Assembly (NCBI RefSeq): GCF_021502575.1
Contig: NZ_JAKFGN010000001.1
Location: forward strand, 310,001 to 374,000
Source: Bradyrhizobium sp. G127
GTDB lineage: Bacteria > Pseudomonadota > Alphaproteobacteria > Rhizobiales > Xanthobacteraceae
DNA: 64,000 nucleotides
Direction: 5' to 3'
In this document: positions 18,633 to 26,871 of the stretch, in pieces
Layout: the number at the start of each line of letters is the position of its first letter
How positions within the stretch are numbered: position 1 is the first letter of the stretch
Made by a program: the position numbers and the translations under genes
The notes under the pieces: model-generated
The model's database searches: none
What the model saw: the letters and a program-made list of their open reading frames with translations, nothing else
What the model was told of the DNA's origin: nothing

Positions 18633-19544
18633 ATGAAGGATTTTGACCTGCGCGACCTTGAGGCGTTTGTCGCCGTCGCCCGCACCCTGAATTTCCGGCG
18701 GGCGGCGGTGGAGCAGCGCGTCTCGGTGTCGAGCCTCAGTCAGCGCCTGCGCGACATGGAAGAGCGGTTGGGTGTGCGGCTGATGAATCGCACAACGCGC
18801 AGCGTCGCTCTCACCGAGGCCGGCGAACTGTTGCTCGCACGTATCGCGCCTGCGATGCATGATGTCGGCGAGGCGCTGGATCAGGTCAGGGGCCTGCGCG
18901 GCGTGCCGTCCGGCCGGCTGCGCATCAATGCGCCGCTGCCTGCGATCGATCTCGTGATTCAGCCGATGGTCGTGCCGTTTCTGAAGAAACATCCGCAGAT
19001 CGAACTCGAGATCATCGCCGAAACCTCATTCGTCGATATTGTCGCGGCGGGCTTCGAAGCCGGCGTGCGCTATGGCGAGCATCTGGCGCAGGACATGATC
19101 GCGCTCTCGCTCGGCCCGCCGGAGCGTTACGCGGTGGTCGCGTCAGCGGATTACGTCGCGCAGCGGGGCCGTCCGAAAAAGCCGGAAGACCTGCTCGCGC
19201 ATTCATGCCTTCGTACCGTGTTCGCGAGCGGCGCGATGCCGGACTGGGAGTTCGAGAAAGACGGGCGCATGGTCAAGGTGTCGCCGCAGGCGGTGCTGGT
19301 CGGAAACAATCTCCGGCTGATGCTGCAGGCTGTGCATGACGGCGCCGGATTCTGGGCGACGTTTGAAGGCTATGTGCGTGACGACGTGAGGGCGGGCAAA
19401 CTCGTCAGCGTGCTCGAAGACTGGCTGCCGCCGTTCCCGGGGCCGTTCCTTTACTATCCGAGCCGCCGCCAGCCGCCGCCCGCCTTGAGCGCCTTCATTG
19501 CATTCGTGGCGGAGTGGAAGGCGAAGCAGAAACGAAGGCGATAG
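18633..19544 (+). CDS. LysR-family transcriptional regulator
   Basis: A 303-residue LysR regulator. The winged helix is at residues 1-65 (LRDLEAFVAVARTLNFRRAA, SSLSQRLRDMEERLGVRLMNRTTRSVALTEAG), and the ligand domain follows with LRINAPLPAIDLVIQPMV and RLMLQAVHDGAGFWATFEGYV. It is of the group that sits divergent to oxidoreductases and probably governs the aldo/keto reductase at 17510-18511 through the palindromes in between. The inducer is not evident. Confidence 0.92.
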   Translation: MKDFDLRDLEAFVAVARTLNFRRAAVEQRVSVSSLSQRLRDMEERLGVRLMNRTTRSVALTEAGELLLARIAPAMHDVGEALDQVRGLRGVPSGRLRINAPLPAIDLVIQPMVVPFLKKHPQIELEIIAETSFVDIVAAGFEAGVRYGEHLAQDMIALSLGPPERYAVVASADYVAQRGRPKKPEDLLAHSCLRTVFASGAMPDWEFEKDGRMVKVSPQAVLVGNNLRLMLQAVHDGAGFWATFEGYVRDDVRAGKLVSVLEDWLPPFPGPFLYYPSRRQPPPALSAFIAFVAEWKAKQKRRR

Positions 19545-19547
19545 GCG

Positions 19548-20552
19548 TTACGCCACGCCCGGCAGCACGCGGTCCGGCGGACGGTGGCCATCAAGGAAGG
19601 TGCGGATGTTGATCATCACCTTCTCGCCCATCTCGACGCGGCCCTCGATGGTGGCCGAGCCCATATGCGGCAGCAGCACGACCTTGCCGGCTTTCGCCAG
19701 CCGCACCAGTTTGGGATTGACCGCAGGCTCGTTCTCGAACACGTCGAGCGCGGCGCCCGCGATCTCGCCGTCCTCGATCAGTTTGGTCAGCGTCGCTTCG
19801 TCGATGATCTCGCCGCGCGCGGTGTTGATGATGTAGGCATCCTTGCGGATCAGTTTCAGCCGCCGCGCCGAGAGCAGATGGAACGTCGCCGGCGTGTGCG
19901 GACAGTTCACCGAGATGAAGTCCATGCGCGCCAGCATCTGGTCGAGGCTGTCCCAGTAGGTTGCGCGCAATTCTTCCTCGATCTGCGGCGCGACCGGGCG
20001 GCGGTTGTGATAGTGGATCTGCATGCCGAAAGCGTGGGCGCGGCGCGCCAGCGCCTGACCGATCCGGCCCATGCCGATGATGCCGAGCCGTTTGCCGCCG
20101 ACGCGATGGCCGAGCATCCATGTCGGCGACCAGCCGGCCCATTCGCGGCCTTCCATCAGCACGGAGGCGCCCTCGATCAGGCGGCGCGGCACAGCCAGAA
20201 GCAGCGCCATGGTCATGTCGGCGGTGTCTTCGGTCAGAACCTTCGGCGTGTTGGTGACGGTGATGCCGCGTGCGATCGCCGCCGCCACGTCGATGTTGTC
20301 GACGCCGTTGCCGAAATTCGCGATCAGCTTCAGCCGCAGGTCGGACTGGTTGAGAATCTCGGCGGTGATTTCGTCGGAGACGGTCGGAACCAGAATATCG
20401 GCGGCGCGGACGGCTTCGGCCAGTTGGGCCTGCGTCATCGGCGTGTCGTCGAGATTGAGACGGGTATCGAAAAGCTCGCGCATGCGCGTTTCGGTGCTGT
20501 CGGGCAGCTTTCGCGTGACCACCACCAGAGGCCTTTTCTTACCCGGAATCAT
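19548..20552 (-). CDS. D-2-hydroxyacid dehydrogenase (glyoxylate/hydroxypyruvate reductase type)
   Basis: A 334-residue NAD(P)-dependent D-isomer-specific 2-hydroxyacid dehydrogenase. It has LIANFGNGVDNID in the substrate domain, the Rossmann motif GKRLGIIGMGRIGQALARR, and the catalytic set Arg in INTARGEIID, Glu in DVFENEP and His in LLPHMGSAT. The best guess is reduction of glyoxylate or hydroxypyruvate. An AGAGGGGA stretch lies about a dozen bases upstream of the ATG. It converges on the LysR gene with three bases between. Confidence 0.9.
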   Translation of the reverse strand: MIPGKKRPLVVVTRKLPDSTETRMRELFDTRLNLDDTPMTQAQLAEAVRAADILVPTVSDEITAEILNQSDLRLKLIANFGNGVDNIDVAAAIARGITVTNTPKVLTEDTADMTMALLLAVPRRLIEGASVLMEGREWAGWSPTWMLGHRVGGKRLGIIGMGRIGQALARRAHAFGMQIHYHNRRPVAPQIEEELRATYWDSLDQMLARMDFISVNCPHTPATFHLLSARRLKLIRKDAYIINTARGEIIDEATLTKLIEDGEIAGAALDVFENEPAVNPKLVRLAKAGKVVLLPHMGSATIEGRVEMGEKVMINIRTFLDGHRPPDRVLPGVA

Positions 20553-20721
20553 TCTCCCAACGGTCCCCTCTGATTGTTTCCGGCGCTTTCGCCCGGCCGT
20601 TCAGTCCACATTAACCGGCCTGTTCGAAGGTAGGAATTCGCTGCCGGTCCGGTGAGCTTTTCGCAGCTTTTCAGGTCCTTGGCCTCTGGTCCCTCTCTAG
20701 CAGAAGGCCGCGCCAAGACAA

Positions 20722-20776
20722 GAACCCCAAGGTAACCCCCGGAGAACCCAAAGGGTCTTTGCGGGTCTCGGGGTTC
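20722..20776. repeat. Nested inverted repeat in the gap before the SH3 gene
   Basis: GAACCCC (20722-20728) is matched by GGGGTTC (20770-20776), and between them GAACCC and GGGTC segments can also pair. It lies in the 286-base space between divergent genes, about 60 bases before the SH3 protein start. No T tract follows, so it looks like a leader or operator structure rather than a terminator. Confidence 0.4.
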
Positions 20777-20838
20777 CGAAAGCGCGGCATCCGGGCGGCG
20801 GCGGGAGCGGCGTTGGGGACCGCACGAAGGACGATGCT

Positions 20839-21366
20839 ATGGGGTTTGTCAGGAAATTTTCTTCGCTTGCGGCGGTCTGCACGGTCTGGATCGCTTCGTG
20901 TGCGCCGGGTCTTGCCGCGAAAGAGATGGTGGTTGCGGCGAGCGGCCTGCCGGTGCCGCGCTACGTCAGCCTGAAATCCGACCACGTCAACGTCCGTGCC
21001 GGTCCGACCAAGGATCAGGACGTGACCTGGATTTATACCCGCTCGGGGTTGCCGGTTGAAATCACCGCGGAGTTCGAGAACTGGCGGCGCGTGCGCGATT
21101 CCGAAGGCGCGGAAGGCTGGGTCTATCACTCGCTGCTGTCGGGCAAGCGCACCGCGGTCGTCACCATGAAGAAGAAGGATGATCTTGCGCCGATCTACGA
21201 CAATCCCGATTCGTCCAGCGCCGTTGCGGCGAAGCTTCAGGCCGGCGTTGTCGCCACCGTGAGGCGCTGCAACGACGGCTGGTGCCGCGTCACCGGCAAC
21301 GGTTTCGACGGCTGGATCGAGCAGCAGCGCCTGTGGGGCGTCTATGCCGACGAGAAGGTGAACTGA
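20839..21366 (+). CDS. Exported SH3-domain protein
   Basis: A 175-residue protein with a signal peptide (MGFVRKFSSLAAVCTVWIAS through about residue 27) and two bacterial SH3-like units: LKSDHVNVRAGPTKDQDVTWIY to AEGWVYHSLLSG, and PIYDNPDSSSAVAAKLQAG to FDGWIEQQRLWG. Such periplasmic SH3 proteins usually bind cell-wall peptides or guide wall enzymes. GAAGGA precedes the ATG. No functional partner is adjacent. Confidence 0.85.
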   Translation: MGFVRKFSSLAAVCTVWIASCAPGLAAKEMVVAASGLPVPRYVSLKSDHVNVRAGPTKDQDVTWIYTRSGLPVEITAEFENWRRVRDSEGAEGWVYHSLLSGKRTAVVTMKKKDDLAPIYDNPDSSSAVAAKLQAGVVATVRRCNDGWCRVTGNGFDGWIEQQRLWGVYADEKVN

Positions 21367-21400
21367 ACAACGTTCTACGAAGGCTGCCAAATAACGAGAT

Positions 21401-21485
21401 GTCATGCGCGGACTTGATCCGCGCATCCATCACATCAAAAATTTATCCGGGAATGATGGATTGCCGGGTCAAGCCCGGCAATGAC
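21401..21485. repeat. Dispersed palindrome, GTCATG...CATGAC family
   Basis: Two arms, GTCATGCGCGGACTTGATCC onward and the mirror ending in CAAGCCCGGCAATGAC, each with an internal small hairpin, lie between the convergent SH3 and irr genes. Same family as 24166-24254, 31185-31273, 48705-48725 and 60670-60795. Confidence 0.8.
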
Positions 21486-21498
21486 GATTGAACGCGTT

Positions 21499-21996
21499 TC
21501 AGCGCTTCTTGCGCAGGCGCACGACCATGTCGATGCGGCTGATCTCGTAGCCTTCCGGCACGTCCGGCATCTTCTGCAGCACGAGATTCGGGTCCGGAAT
21601 ATCGACCAGCTCGTGATTGCCTTCCATGTAGAAGTGATGATGCGCGCTGGTGTTGGTGTCGAAATAGGTCTTGGTGCCGTCGACGCTGACCTGACGCAGC
21701 AGGCCTGCCTCGGTGAGCTGATTGAGCGTGTTGTAGACGGTCGCCAGCGACACCGGCACCTTGGCGTGGGTCGCTTCTTCGTAGAGCATTTCCGCGGTCA
21801 GATGGCGGCCGCCCTTGCCGAACAGCAGCCAGCCCAGCGCCATGCGCTGACGGGTCGGACGCAGACCGACCGACTGCAGCATTTCATTGACGTCATGCCA
21901 TGGGCAACCGGTGAGAGCCGGCGCATGGCCGTGGCGGCCATCGAGCTCGTCCTGTTTGGTGACGGTGGTCACAACGTCGGTCATCGGATCACTCAA
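21499..21996 (-). CDS. irr: Irr, haem-responsive iron regulator of the Fur family
   Basis: A 165-residue Fur-family regulator matching Bradyrhizobium Irr. Cys31-Pro32 in GCPWHDVNEML is the haem regulatory motif that makes Irr unstable when haem is plentiful. The winged helix is around 45-100 (LRPTRQRMALGWLLFGKG, SLATVYNTLNQLTEAGLLR), and His119-121 (HHHFYMEGNHELVDI) form the second haem/metal site. It represses haem synthesis and iron-storage genes under iron limitation. The gene is divergent from fabA and has a good promoter with Fur-like hexamers. Confidence 0.96.
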   Translation of the reverse strand: MSDPMTDVVTTVTKQDELDGRHGHAPALTGCPWHDVNEMLQSVGLRPTRQRMALGWLLFGKGGRHLTAEMLYEEATHAKVPVSLATVYNTLNQLTEAGLLRQVSVDGTKTYFDTNTSAHHHFYMEGNHELVDIPDPNLVLQKMPDVPEGYEISRIDMVVRLRKKR

Positions 21997-22046
21997 TACT
22001 TACCGGGCGCCACGTATCCGCCCGCAATTAAGGTCTGTTGCAAGGC

Positions 22047-22075
22047 ACTATAGGAAAGGATGCACTTACATGCAA
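22047..22075 (-). promoter_or_regulatory. irr promoter with TGCATC-like hexamers
   Basis: On the minus strand, TTGCAT (22070-22075) and TATAGT (22047-22052) are 17 bases apart. The spacer contains TGCATG (22069-22074) and TGCATC (22059-22064). Hexamers related to TGCATC are, as I recall, the reported binding element of Bradyrhizobium Fur in its irr promoter. Confidence 0.55.
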
Positions 22076-22217
22076 GTTTTTCGCAACTGGCGGCGGGGGC
22101 TTTTGGTTAAAAACGGCCCCGAATCGGACCCCGACGGGCCACTTTGACCCATCGTAGGCCTATGTTAGACGACCGCGGGGCCGCCGCAGGACCGGCATGT
22201 CAAAATAAGGGATCAAG

Positions 22218-22748
22218 ATGAAAGACCGCCGGAACAGCTATTCCTATGAAGAACTCCTGGCCTGTGGCCGGGGTGAGCTGTTCGGAGCCGGCAATGCCCA
22301 GCTGCCGCTGCCGCCGATGCTGATGTTCGACCGGATCACCGAGATCAACGAGACCGGCGGGGAAAGCGGCAAGGGTCTGATTCGCGCGGAGCTGGACGTC
22401 AAACCGGACCTCTGGTTTTTCGGCTGCCATTTCAAGGGCGATCCGGTGATGCCGGGATGCCTCGGCCTCGACGCGCTGTGGCAGATGGTCGGCTTTTATC
22501 TCGGCTGGACCGGCGGCCTCGGCCGCGGCCGGGCGCTGGGTTTGAGCGAACTCAAGTTTACCGGGCAGGTTCTGCCGAATGTCACCAAGGTTGTGTACAA
22601 CATCGACATCAAGCGCGTCATGCGTTCGAAACTGGTGCTGGGCGTGGCGGACGGAACGCTTTCCGCCGATGGCGAGATCATCTATCGCGCCAAGGATTTG
22701 AAGGTCGGGTTATTCCAGCAAGATGCCGCATTGCAGCCGGGAACATGA
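22218..22748 (+). CDS. fabA: FabA, 3-hydroxydecanoyl-ACP dehydratase/isomerase
   Basis: A 176-residue bifunctional dehydratase/isomerase that introduces the cis double bond of unsaturated fatty acids at the C10 stage. The active site is His71 and Asp85 in [23 protein letters not shown]. Length and motifs are those of FabA rather than FabZ. It forms a unit with fabB and fabI downstream, the anaerobic pathway for unsaturated fatty acids, and is divergent from irr. Confidence 0.97.
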   Translation: MKDRRNSYSYEELLACGRGELFGAGNAQLPLPPMLMFDRITEINETGGESGKGLIRAELDVKPDLWFFGCHFKGDPVMPGCLGLDALWQMVGFYLGWTGGLGRGRALGLSELKFTGQVLPNVTKVVYNIDIKRVMRSKLVLGVADGTLSADGEIIYRAKDLKVGLFQQDAALQPGT

Positions 22749-22865
22749 TGCAGGATTGTTGAGCCCGTGAGGAATCGGGCTTCGGAGTTGCCGGCGATCA
22801 GGGCCGGCATTGGGGCAATCAAAAGCGCGGACTTCCAAGCGCAACATTAGCAAGGACGAGAAATC

Positions 22866-24089
22866 ATGAGGCGGGTTGTCATCACGGGGATGGGCATTGT
22901 CTCGTCCATCGGTAACAACACTCAGGAAGTGCTCGCGAGTCTCTACGAGGCCAAGCCGGGAATTTCGCGGGCGGAAGATTACGCCAAGCTCGGATTCCGT
23001 TCCCAGGTTCACGGCGCGCCAAGCCTCAATCCATCGGAAGTGATCGACCGCCGCGCCATGCGCTTTCTTGCCGAGGGCGCGGCCTGGAATCACGTGGCGA
23101 TGGAGCAGGCCATCCAGGATTCCGGACTTGAGCCGTCGGACGTCTCCAACATCCGCACCGGCATCATCATGGGATCGGGCGGCCCAAGCGCGCGCACCAT
23201 TGTCGAAGCCGCTGACATCACGCGCACCAAGGGTCCGAAACGCGTCGGACCGTTCGCGGTGCCGAAGGCCATGTCGTCCACGGCGTCGGCCACGCTCGCG
23301 ACCTGGTTCAAGATCAAGGGCGTGAACTACTCCATCTCGTCGGCCTGCGCGACGTCGAACCACTGCATCGGCAACGCCTACGAGACCATCCAGATCGGCA
23401 AGCAGGACATCATCTTCGCCGGCGGATGCGAGGAACTCGACTGGTCGCTGTCCGTGCTGTTCGACGCCATGGGCGCGATGTCCTCGAAATACAACGCAAC
23501 ACCGACCACCGCTTCCCGCGCCTATGACGTCAACCGCGACGGCTTCGTCATCGCCGGCGGCGCGGGCGTGGTCGTGCTGGAAGAGCTCGAACATGCCAAA
23601 GCGCGCGGCGCGCGGATCTACGGCGAAATCGTCGGCTACGGCGCGACATCCGATGGCTACGACATGGTCGCGCCGTCCGGCGAAGGCGCGGAGCGCTGCA
23701 TGCGTATGGCGCTCGAGACGGTGAAGACGCCGATCGACTACATCAATCCGCACGCCACCTCGACGCCGGCCGGCGATCCGCCGGAAATCAACGCCATTCG
23801 CGCCGTGTTCGGCGCGGGCGACAAGTGCCCGCCGATTTCCGCGACCAAGTCGCTGACCGGGCATTCGCTCGGCGCCACCGGCGTGCAGGAAGCGATCTAT
23901 TCGCTGCTGATGATGAACAACGGCTTTATCTGCGAGAGCGCCAACATTCAGGAGCTCGATCCGGTGTTCGCCGACATGCCGATCGTGCGCAAGCGCATCG
24001 ACAATGTGAAGGTCGGCACGGTGCTGTCGAACTCCTTCGGCTTCGGCGGCACCAACGCGACGCTGGTGTTCAAGCGGATGGATGCGTAG
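22866..24089 (+). CDS. fabB: FabB, 3-oxoacyl-ACP synthase I
   Basis: A 407-residue KAS I condensing enzyme. The catalytic triad is Cys161 ([10 protein letters not shown]), His296 ([11 protein letters not shown]) and His333 (TGHSLGATG); the C-terminal [16 protein letters not shown] is also typical. It elongates the cis-3-decenoyl product of FabA, so the pair feeds unsaturated membrane lipids. It starts 117 bases after fabA, and fabI follows beyond a palindromic repeat. Confidence 0.97.
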   Translation: MRRVVITGMGIVSSIGNNTQEVLASLYEAKPGISRAEDYAKLGFRSQVHGAPSLNPSEVIDRRAMRFLAEGAAWNHVAMEQAIQDSGLEPSDVSNIRTGIIMGSGGPSARTIVEAADITRTKGPKRVGPFAVPKAMSSTASATLATWFKIKGVNYSISSACATSNHCIGNAYETIQIGKQDIIFAGGCEELDWSLSVLFDAMGAMSSKYNATPTTASRAYDVNRDGFVIAGGAGVVVLEELEHAKARGARIYGEIVGYGATSDGYDMVAPSGEGAERCMRMALETVKTPIDYINPHATSTPAGDPPEINAIRAVFGAGDKCPPISATKSLTGHSLGATGVQEAIYSLLMMNNGFICESANIQELDPVFADMPIVRKRIDNVKVGTVLSNSFGFGGTNATLVFKRMDA

Positions 24090-24165
24090 TTGTCTCAATG
24101 CAGTCTGTCGAAGAATGCGGTCTGTCGAAGATCGGCACATTGCAACGATGATCGACGTAAATTTT

Positions 24166-24254
24166 GTCATGGCCGGGCTTGTCCCGGGCATCCACGTCTT
24201 TAATCCTGTCCACGTTCGGAAGACGTGGATGCCCGGGACAAGGCCGGGCATGAC
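24166..24254. repeat. Dispersed palindrome between fabB and fabI
   Basis: Arms of about 35 bases start GTCATGGCCGGGCTTGTCCC and end with its near mirror, meeting around CACGTCTT / AAGACGTGG. The element ends 12 bases before the fabI start and creates a false 14-codon extension of that reading frame. Confidence 0.9.
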
Positions 24255-24266
24255 GGAGTCAAATTG

Positions 24267-25073
24267 ATGAATGGACTGATGCAAGGCAAGCGCGGGCTCA
24301 TCATGGGCGTCGCCAACGATCATTCGATCGCATGGGGCATCGCGAAAGCGCTGCACGCGCAGGGCGCCGAACTCGCCTTCACCTATCAGGGCGATGCGCT
24401 CGGCAAGCGCGTCAAGCCGCTGGCGGAGTCGCTGAACGCTGCGCTGGTCCTGCCCTGCGATGTCGAGGACATTGCCAGCGTCGATGCCACTTTCGCTGCG
24501 ATGAAGGAGAAGTGGGGCTCGATCGATTTTCTGGTCCACGCCATCGGGTTTTCCGACAAGAACGAGCTGAAGGGCCGCTACGCCGACACCACCCGCGCGA
24601 ATTTCTCACGGACCATGGTGATTTCTGTTTTCTCCTTTACTGAAGTGGCCAAGCGCGCGTCGGAGATGATGCCGAACGGCGGCTCGATCGTGACGCTGAC
24701 CTTCGGCGGCTCGACCCGCGTGATGCCGAACTACAACGTGATGGGCGTGGCCAAGGCGGCGCTGGAAGCCTCGACGCGCTATCTCGCTGCGGACTTCGGC
24801 CGCCAGGGCATTCGCGTCAATGCGATTTCCGCAGGCCCGGTGCGCACGCTGGCGGGTTCGGGCATTGGCGATTCGCGCGCCATGTTCTCCTTCCAGCAGA
24901 AGCACTCGCCGCTGGGACGCGGCGTCACGCTCGATGAACTGGGCGGCACCGCGCTTTATCTGTTGTCGGATATGTCCGGCGGCGTCACCGGGGAAATTCA
25001 CTTCGTCGACTCCGGCTACAACATCATCTCGATGCCGCATCCGGATGCGCTGAAGGCGTCCGATAGTGAGTAG
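24267..25073 (+). CDS. fabI: FabI, enoyl-ACP reductase
   Basis: A 268-residue NADH-dependent enoyl-ACP reductase that completes each elongation cycle. It has GLIMGVANDHSIAWGIAKAL at the cofactor site, Tyr156 and Lys163 in YNVMGVAK (the Tyr-x6-Lys signature), and the C-terminal GEIHFVDSGYNI. The ATG at 24267 is used; the open frame from 24225 is repeat sequence. An ATG four codons inside is the other option. It is the third gene of the fabA-fabB-fabI set. Confidence 0.95.
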   Translation: MNGLMQGKRGLIMGVANDHSIAWGIAKALHAQGAELAFTYQGDALGKRVKPLAESLNAALVLPCDVEDIASVDATFAAMKEKWGSIDFLVHAIGFSDKNELKGRYADTTRANFSRTMVISVFSFTEVAKRASEMMPNGGSIVTLTFGGSTRVMPNYNVMGVAKAALEASTRYLAADFGRQGIRVNAISAGPVRTLAGSGIGDSRAMFSFQQKHSPLGRGVTLDELGGTALYLLSDMSGGVTGEIHFVDSGYNIISMPHPDALKASDSE

Positions 25074-25075
25074 CT

Positions 25076-25187
25076 CGTCGTCATCCTGAAGGGCGAGGCG
25101 TTCTTCACGCCAGGCCTCGAAGGATGATGATTGTGAATTCCGCCATCCTTCGAGGCGCGCAAGTGCGTGCACCTCAGGATGACGACG
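25076..25187. repeat. Dispersed palindrome between convergent fabI and glutathione transferase genes
   Basis: Perfect 14-base outer arms, CGTCGTCATCCTGA (25076-25089) and TCAGGATGACGACG (25174-25187), with inner pieces around CTTCGAGG. It belongs to a third repeat kind, with GTCATCCTGA ends, and could act as a two-way terminator. Confidence 0.85.
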
Positions 25188-25202
25188 TGGTATGGCTGAT
25201 CG

Positions 25203-25799
25203 TCATCCTGCCGCAAGTTCGGTCGCGCGCTGGAATGCGGGGCGCGCCGAGCAGGCGTCGATATAGCGATCGAATGACGGACGTGCGGGCACCATCTTGA
25301 ACAGCCGCGTCGCGAAATTCAGTCCCGAGCCGATCATGATGTCCGCGGCTGTGAACATGTCGCCGAGCAGAAACGGTCCCTTTTCGAGCGCGGCATCCAG
25401 CACGTCGAACACCTGGGCCGCGCTGCCCCATGCGGCGGTGGAGGTCGGCACGCTGATCTTTGTGAAAATCTCGATCATCGCAGGCTCGATGCAGCCCGGC
25501 GAGAAGAACAGCCATTGCAGATATTTCGCGCGGCGCGGATCGCCGACGGGCGGCGCGAGCTTGGCTTCGGGATAACGCTCCGCGACATAGGCGCAGATTG
25601 CCGAGGCTTCGGCGACGGTGGCGTCGCCGTCTTTCAGCGCGGGCACCTTGCCCATCGGATTGATCGCAAGAAATTCGGACGTCTTCTGTGCGCCGGTCGT
25701 AATATCGATCAGCGCGCGTTCATAAGGTTGTCCGACTTCTTCCATGAGCCACAAGGCTGAGAACGAGCGGGAACGCGGACACCAGTAGAGTTGCATCAT
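25203..25799 (-). CDS. Glutathione S-transferase
   Basis: A 198-residue cytosolic glutathione transferase. The thioredoxin-like half begins MMQLYWCPRSRSFSALWLMEE and contains NPMGKVPAL and DATVAEASAICAYVAERYP (glutathione-contacting region); the helical half holds LGDMFTAADIMIGSGL, the usual capping-box segment. Substrate unknown. GGAGGA lies upstream of the ATG at 25799; an ATG follows immediately at 25796. The long open frame beyond 25799 has no similarity. Confidence 0.9.
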   Translation of the reverse strand: MMQLYWCPRSRSFSALWLMEEVGQPYERALIDITTGAQKTSEFLAINPMGKVPALKDGDATVAEASAICAYVAERYPEAKLAPPVGDPRRAKYLQWLFFSPGCIEPAMIEIFTKISVPTSTAAWGSAAQVFDVLDAALEKGPFLLGDMFTAADIMIGSGLNFATRLFKMVPARPSFDRYIDACSARPAFQRATELAAG

Positions 25800-25914
25800 C
25801 GAACCACGTCCTCCCGTTTTTTCGTGAGCGTATACGGATTCGATGATGTGGAGAAAAGTTTTCCGTGATGGTACGCTTTGTCGCCGTTGCAGGAATCGAC
25901 GGCTGTCGAAAATA

Positions 25915-25939
25915 AAGGGCGGCCGTGGATGCCGCCCTT
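25915..25939 (-). terminator. Terminator after the superoxide dismutase gene
   Basis: AAGGGCGGC (25915-25923 arm) pairs with GCCGCCCTT (25931-25939); on the minus strand the stem is followed by TATTTT. It lies 27 bases beyond the sod stop. Confidence 0.8.
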
Positions 25940-25966
25940 CATGCCGATGATCTTTTGTCTCGAGAT

Positions 25967-26719
25967 TTACACGCCGAGCGTGCCGGCCTTCGCCGCCGCA
26001 TAGCGCTCGGAAATCTTCGCCCAGTTCACCGTGTTCCACCACGCCTTGAGATAGTCGGCGCGCCGGTTCTGGTAGTTCAGATAATAGGCGTGCTCCCACA
26101 CATCGTTGCCCATCAGCACACGCTTGCCGTCCATGAGCGGCGAATCCTGATTGGGGCGCGTCTCGATGGCGAGCTTGCCTGCCTTCGAGACCGTGACGAA
26201 CACCCAGCCGGAGCCGAACTGGCGTCCGCCGGCGGCGTTGAAATCGGTCTGGAATTTCTCCATGCCGCCGAGATCGCTGGTGATCGCAGCGAGAACCTCG
26301 CCCTCCGGCTTGCCGCCGTTCGGACCCATGATCTCCCAGAACATGGTGTGATTGGCGTGACCGCCGAGATTGTTGCGCACGGTGAATTTAATGCCGTCAT
26401 CCAGGGCGTTGATGTTGCCAAGAATATTCTCGATCGGCGTGGTGCCCAGTTGAGGGTTGGTTTTGGCGGCCGCGTTCATGTTCGCGACATAGGCCGCGTG
26501 ATGCTTGTCGTGATGGATTTCCATGGTCCTGGCATCGATGTGCGGCTCGAACGCGTTGGTCGCGTAAGTCAGCGGCGGCAGGACAAAGGGGCCGGTGGCG
26601 GCGGGCGCTGTTGCGGCGGGGGCTGGCGCCGCCTGGGCGAAGACGGATCGCGGCGCGGCTGCGACGGCGGTGAGGCCTGCGGCTGCGGTCATGAAATGGC
26701 GACGAGACAATGCGGACAT
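25967..26719 (-). CDS. sodM: Tat-exported superoxide dismutase, Fe/Mn family
   Basis: A 250-residue superoxide dismutase with an N-terminal twin-arginine signal (MSALSRRHFMTAAAGLTAV to about residue 29) and a Pro/Ala spacer, so it should act in the periplasm already folded with metal. Metal ligands are His69, His124, Asp206 and His210 (MEIHHDKHH, GGHANHTMFW, DVWEHAYY). Gln191 in NQDSPLM is at the position used by manganese enzymes. GGGAGA precedes the ATG at 26719, so the longer open frame is rejected. The gene ends in a clear terminator. Confidence 0.93.
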   Translation of the reverse strand: MSALSRRHFMTAAAGLTAVAAAPRSVFAQAAPAPAATAPAATGPFVLPPLTYATNAFEPHIDARTMEIHHDKHHAAYVANMNAAAKTNPQLGTTPIENILGNINALDDGIKFTVRNNLGGHANHTMFWEIMGPNGGKPEGEVLAAITSDLGGMEKFQTDFNAAGGRQFGSGWVFVTVSKAGKLAIETRPNQDSPLMDGKRVLMGNDVWEHAYYLNYQNRRADYLKAWWNTVNWAKISERYAAAKAGTLGV

Positions 26720-26824
26720 GAAATCTCTCCCTGGAGATGGTCGATCGGGACGCAGCCGTGATTGGCCGTTTGAACGATACGCCGCCGGCTCAATCCGGTT
26801 TCGCGTTATACCCCCATAACGAAA

Positions 26825-26847
26825 AGGGGCGGCAAAATGCCGCCCCT
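26825..26847 (-). terminator. Terminator after pnp
   Basis: AGGGGCGGC (26825-26833) and GCCGCCCCT (26839-26847) form a 9-base stem with a 5-base loop; on the minus strand TTTTC follows. It closes the rimP-to-pnp operon. Confidence 0.85.
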
Positions 26848-26871
26848 TAGGTAACACATTATTTTGAAAGC

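Noticed and set aside
22710-24539. A 609-codon minus-strand frame opposite fabB and fabI
   Set aside because: It runs through a palindromic repeat and two clearly coding genes.
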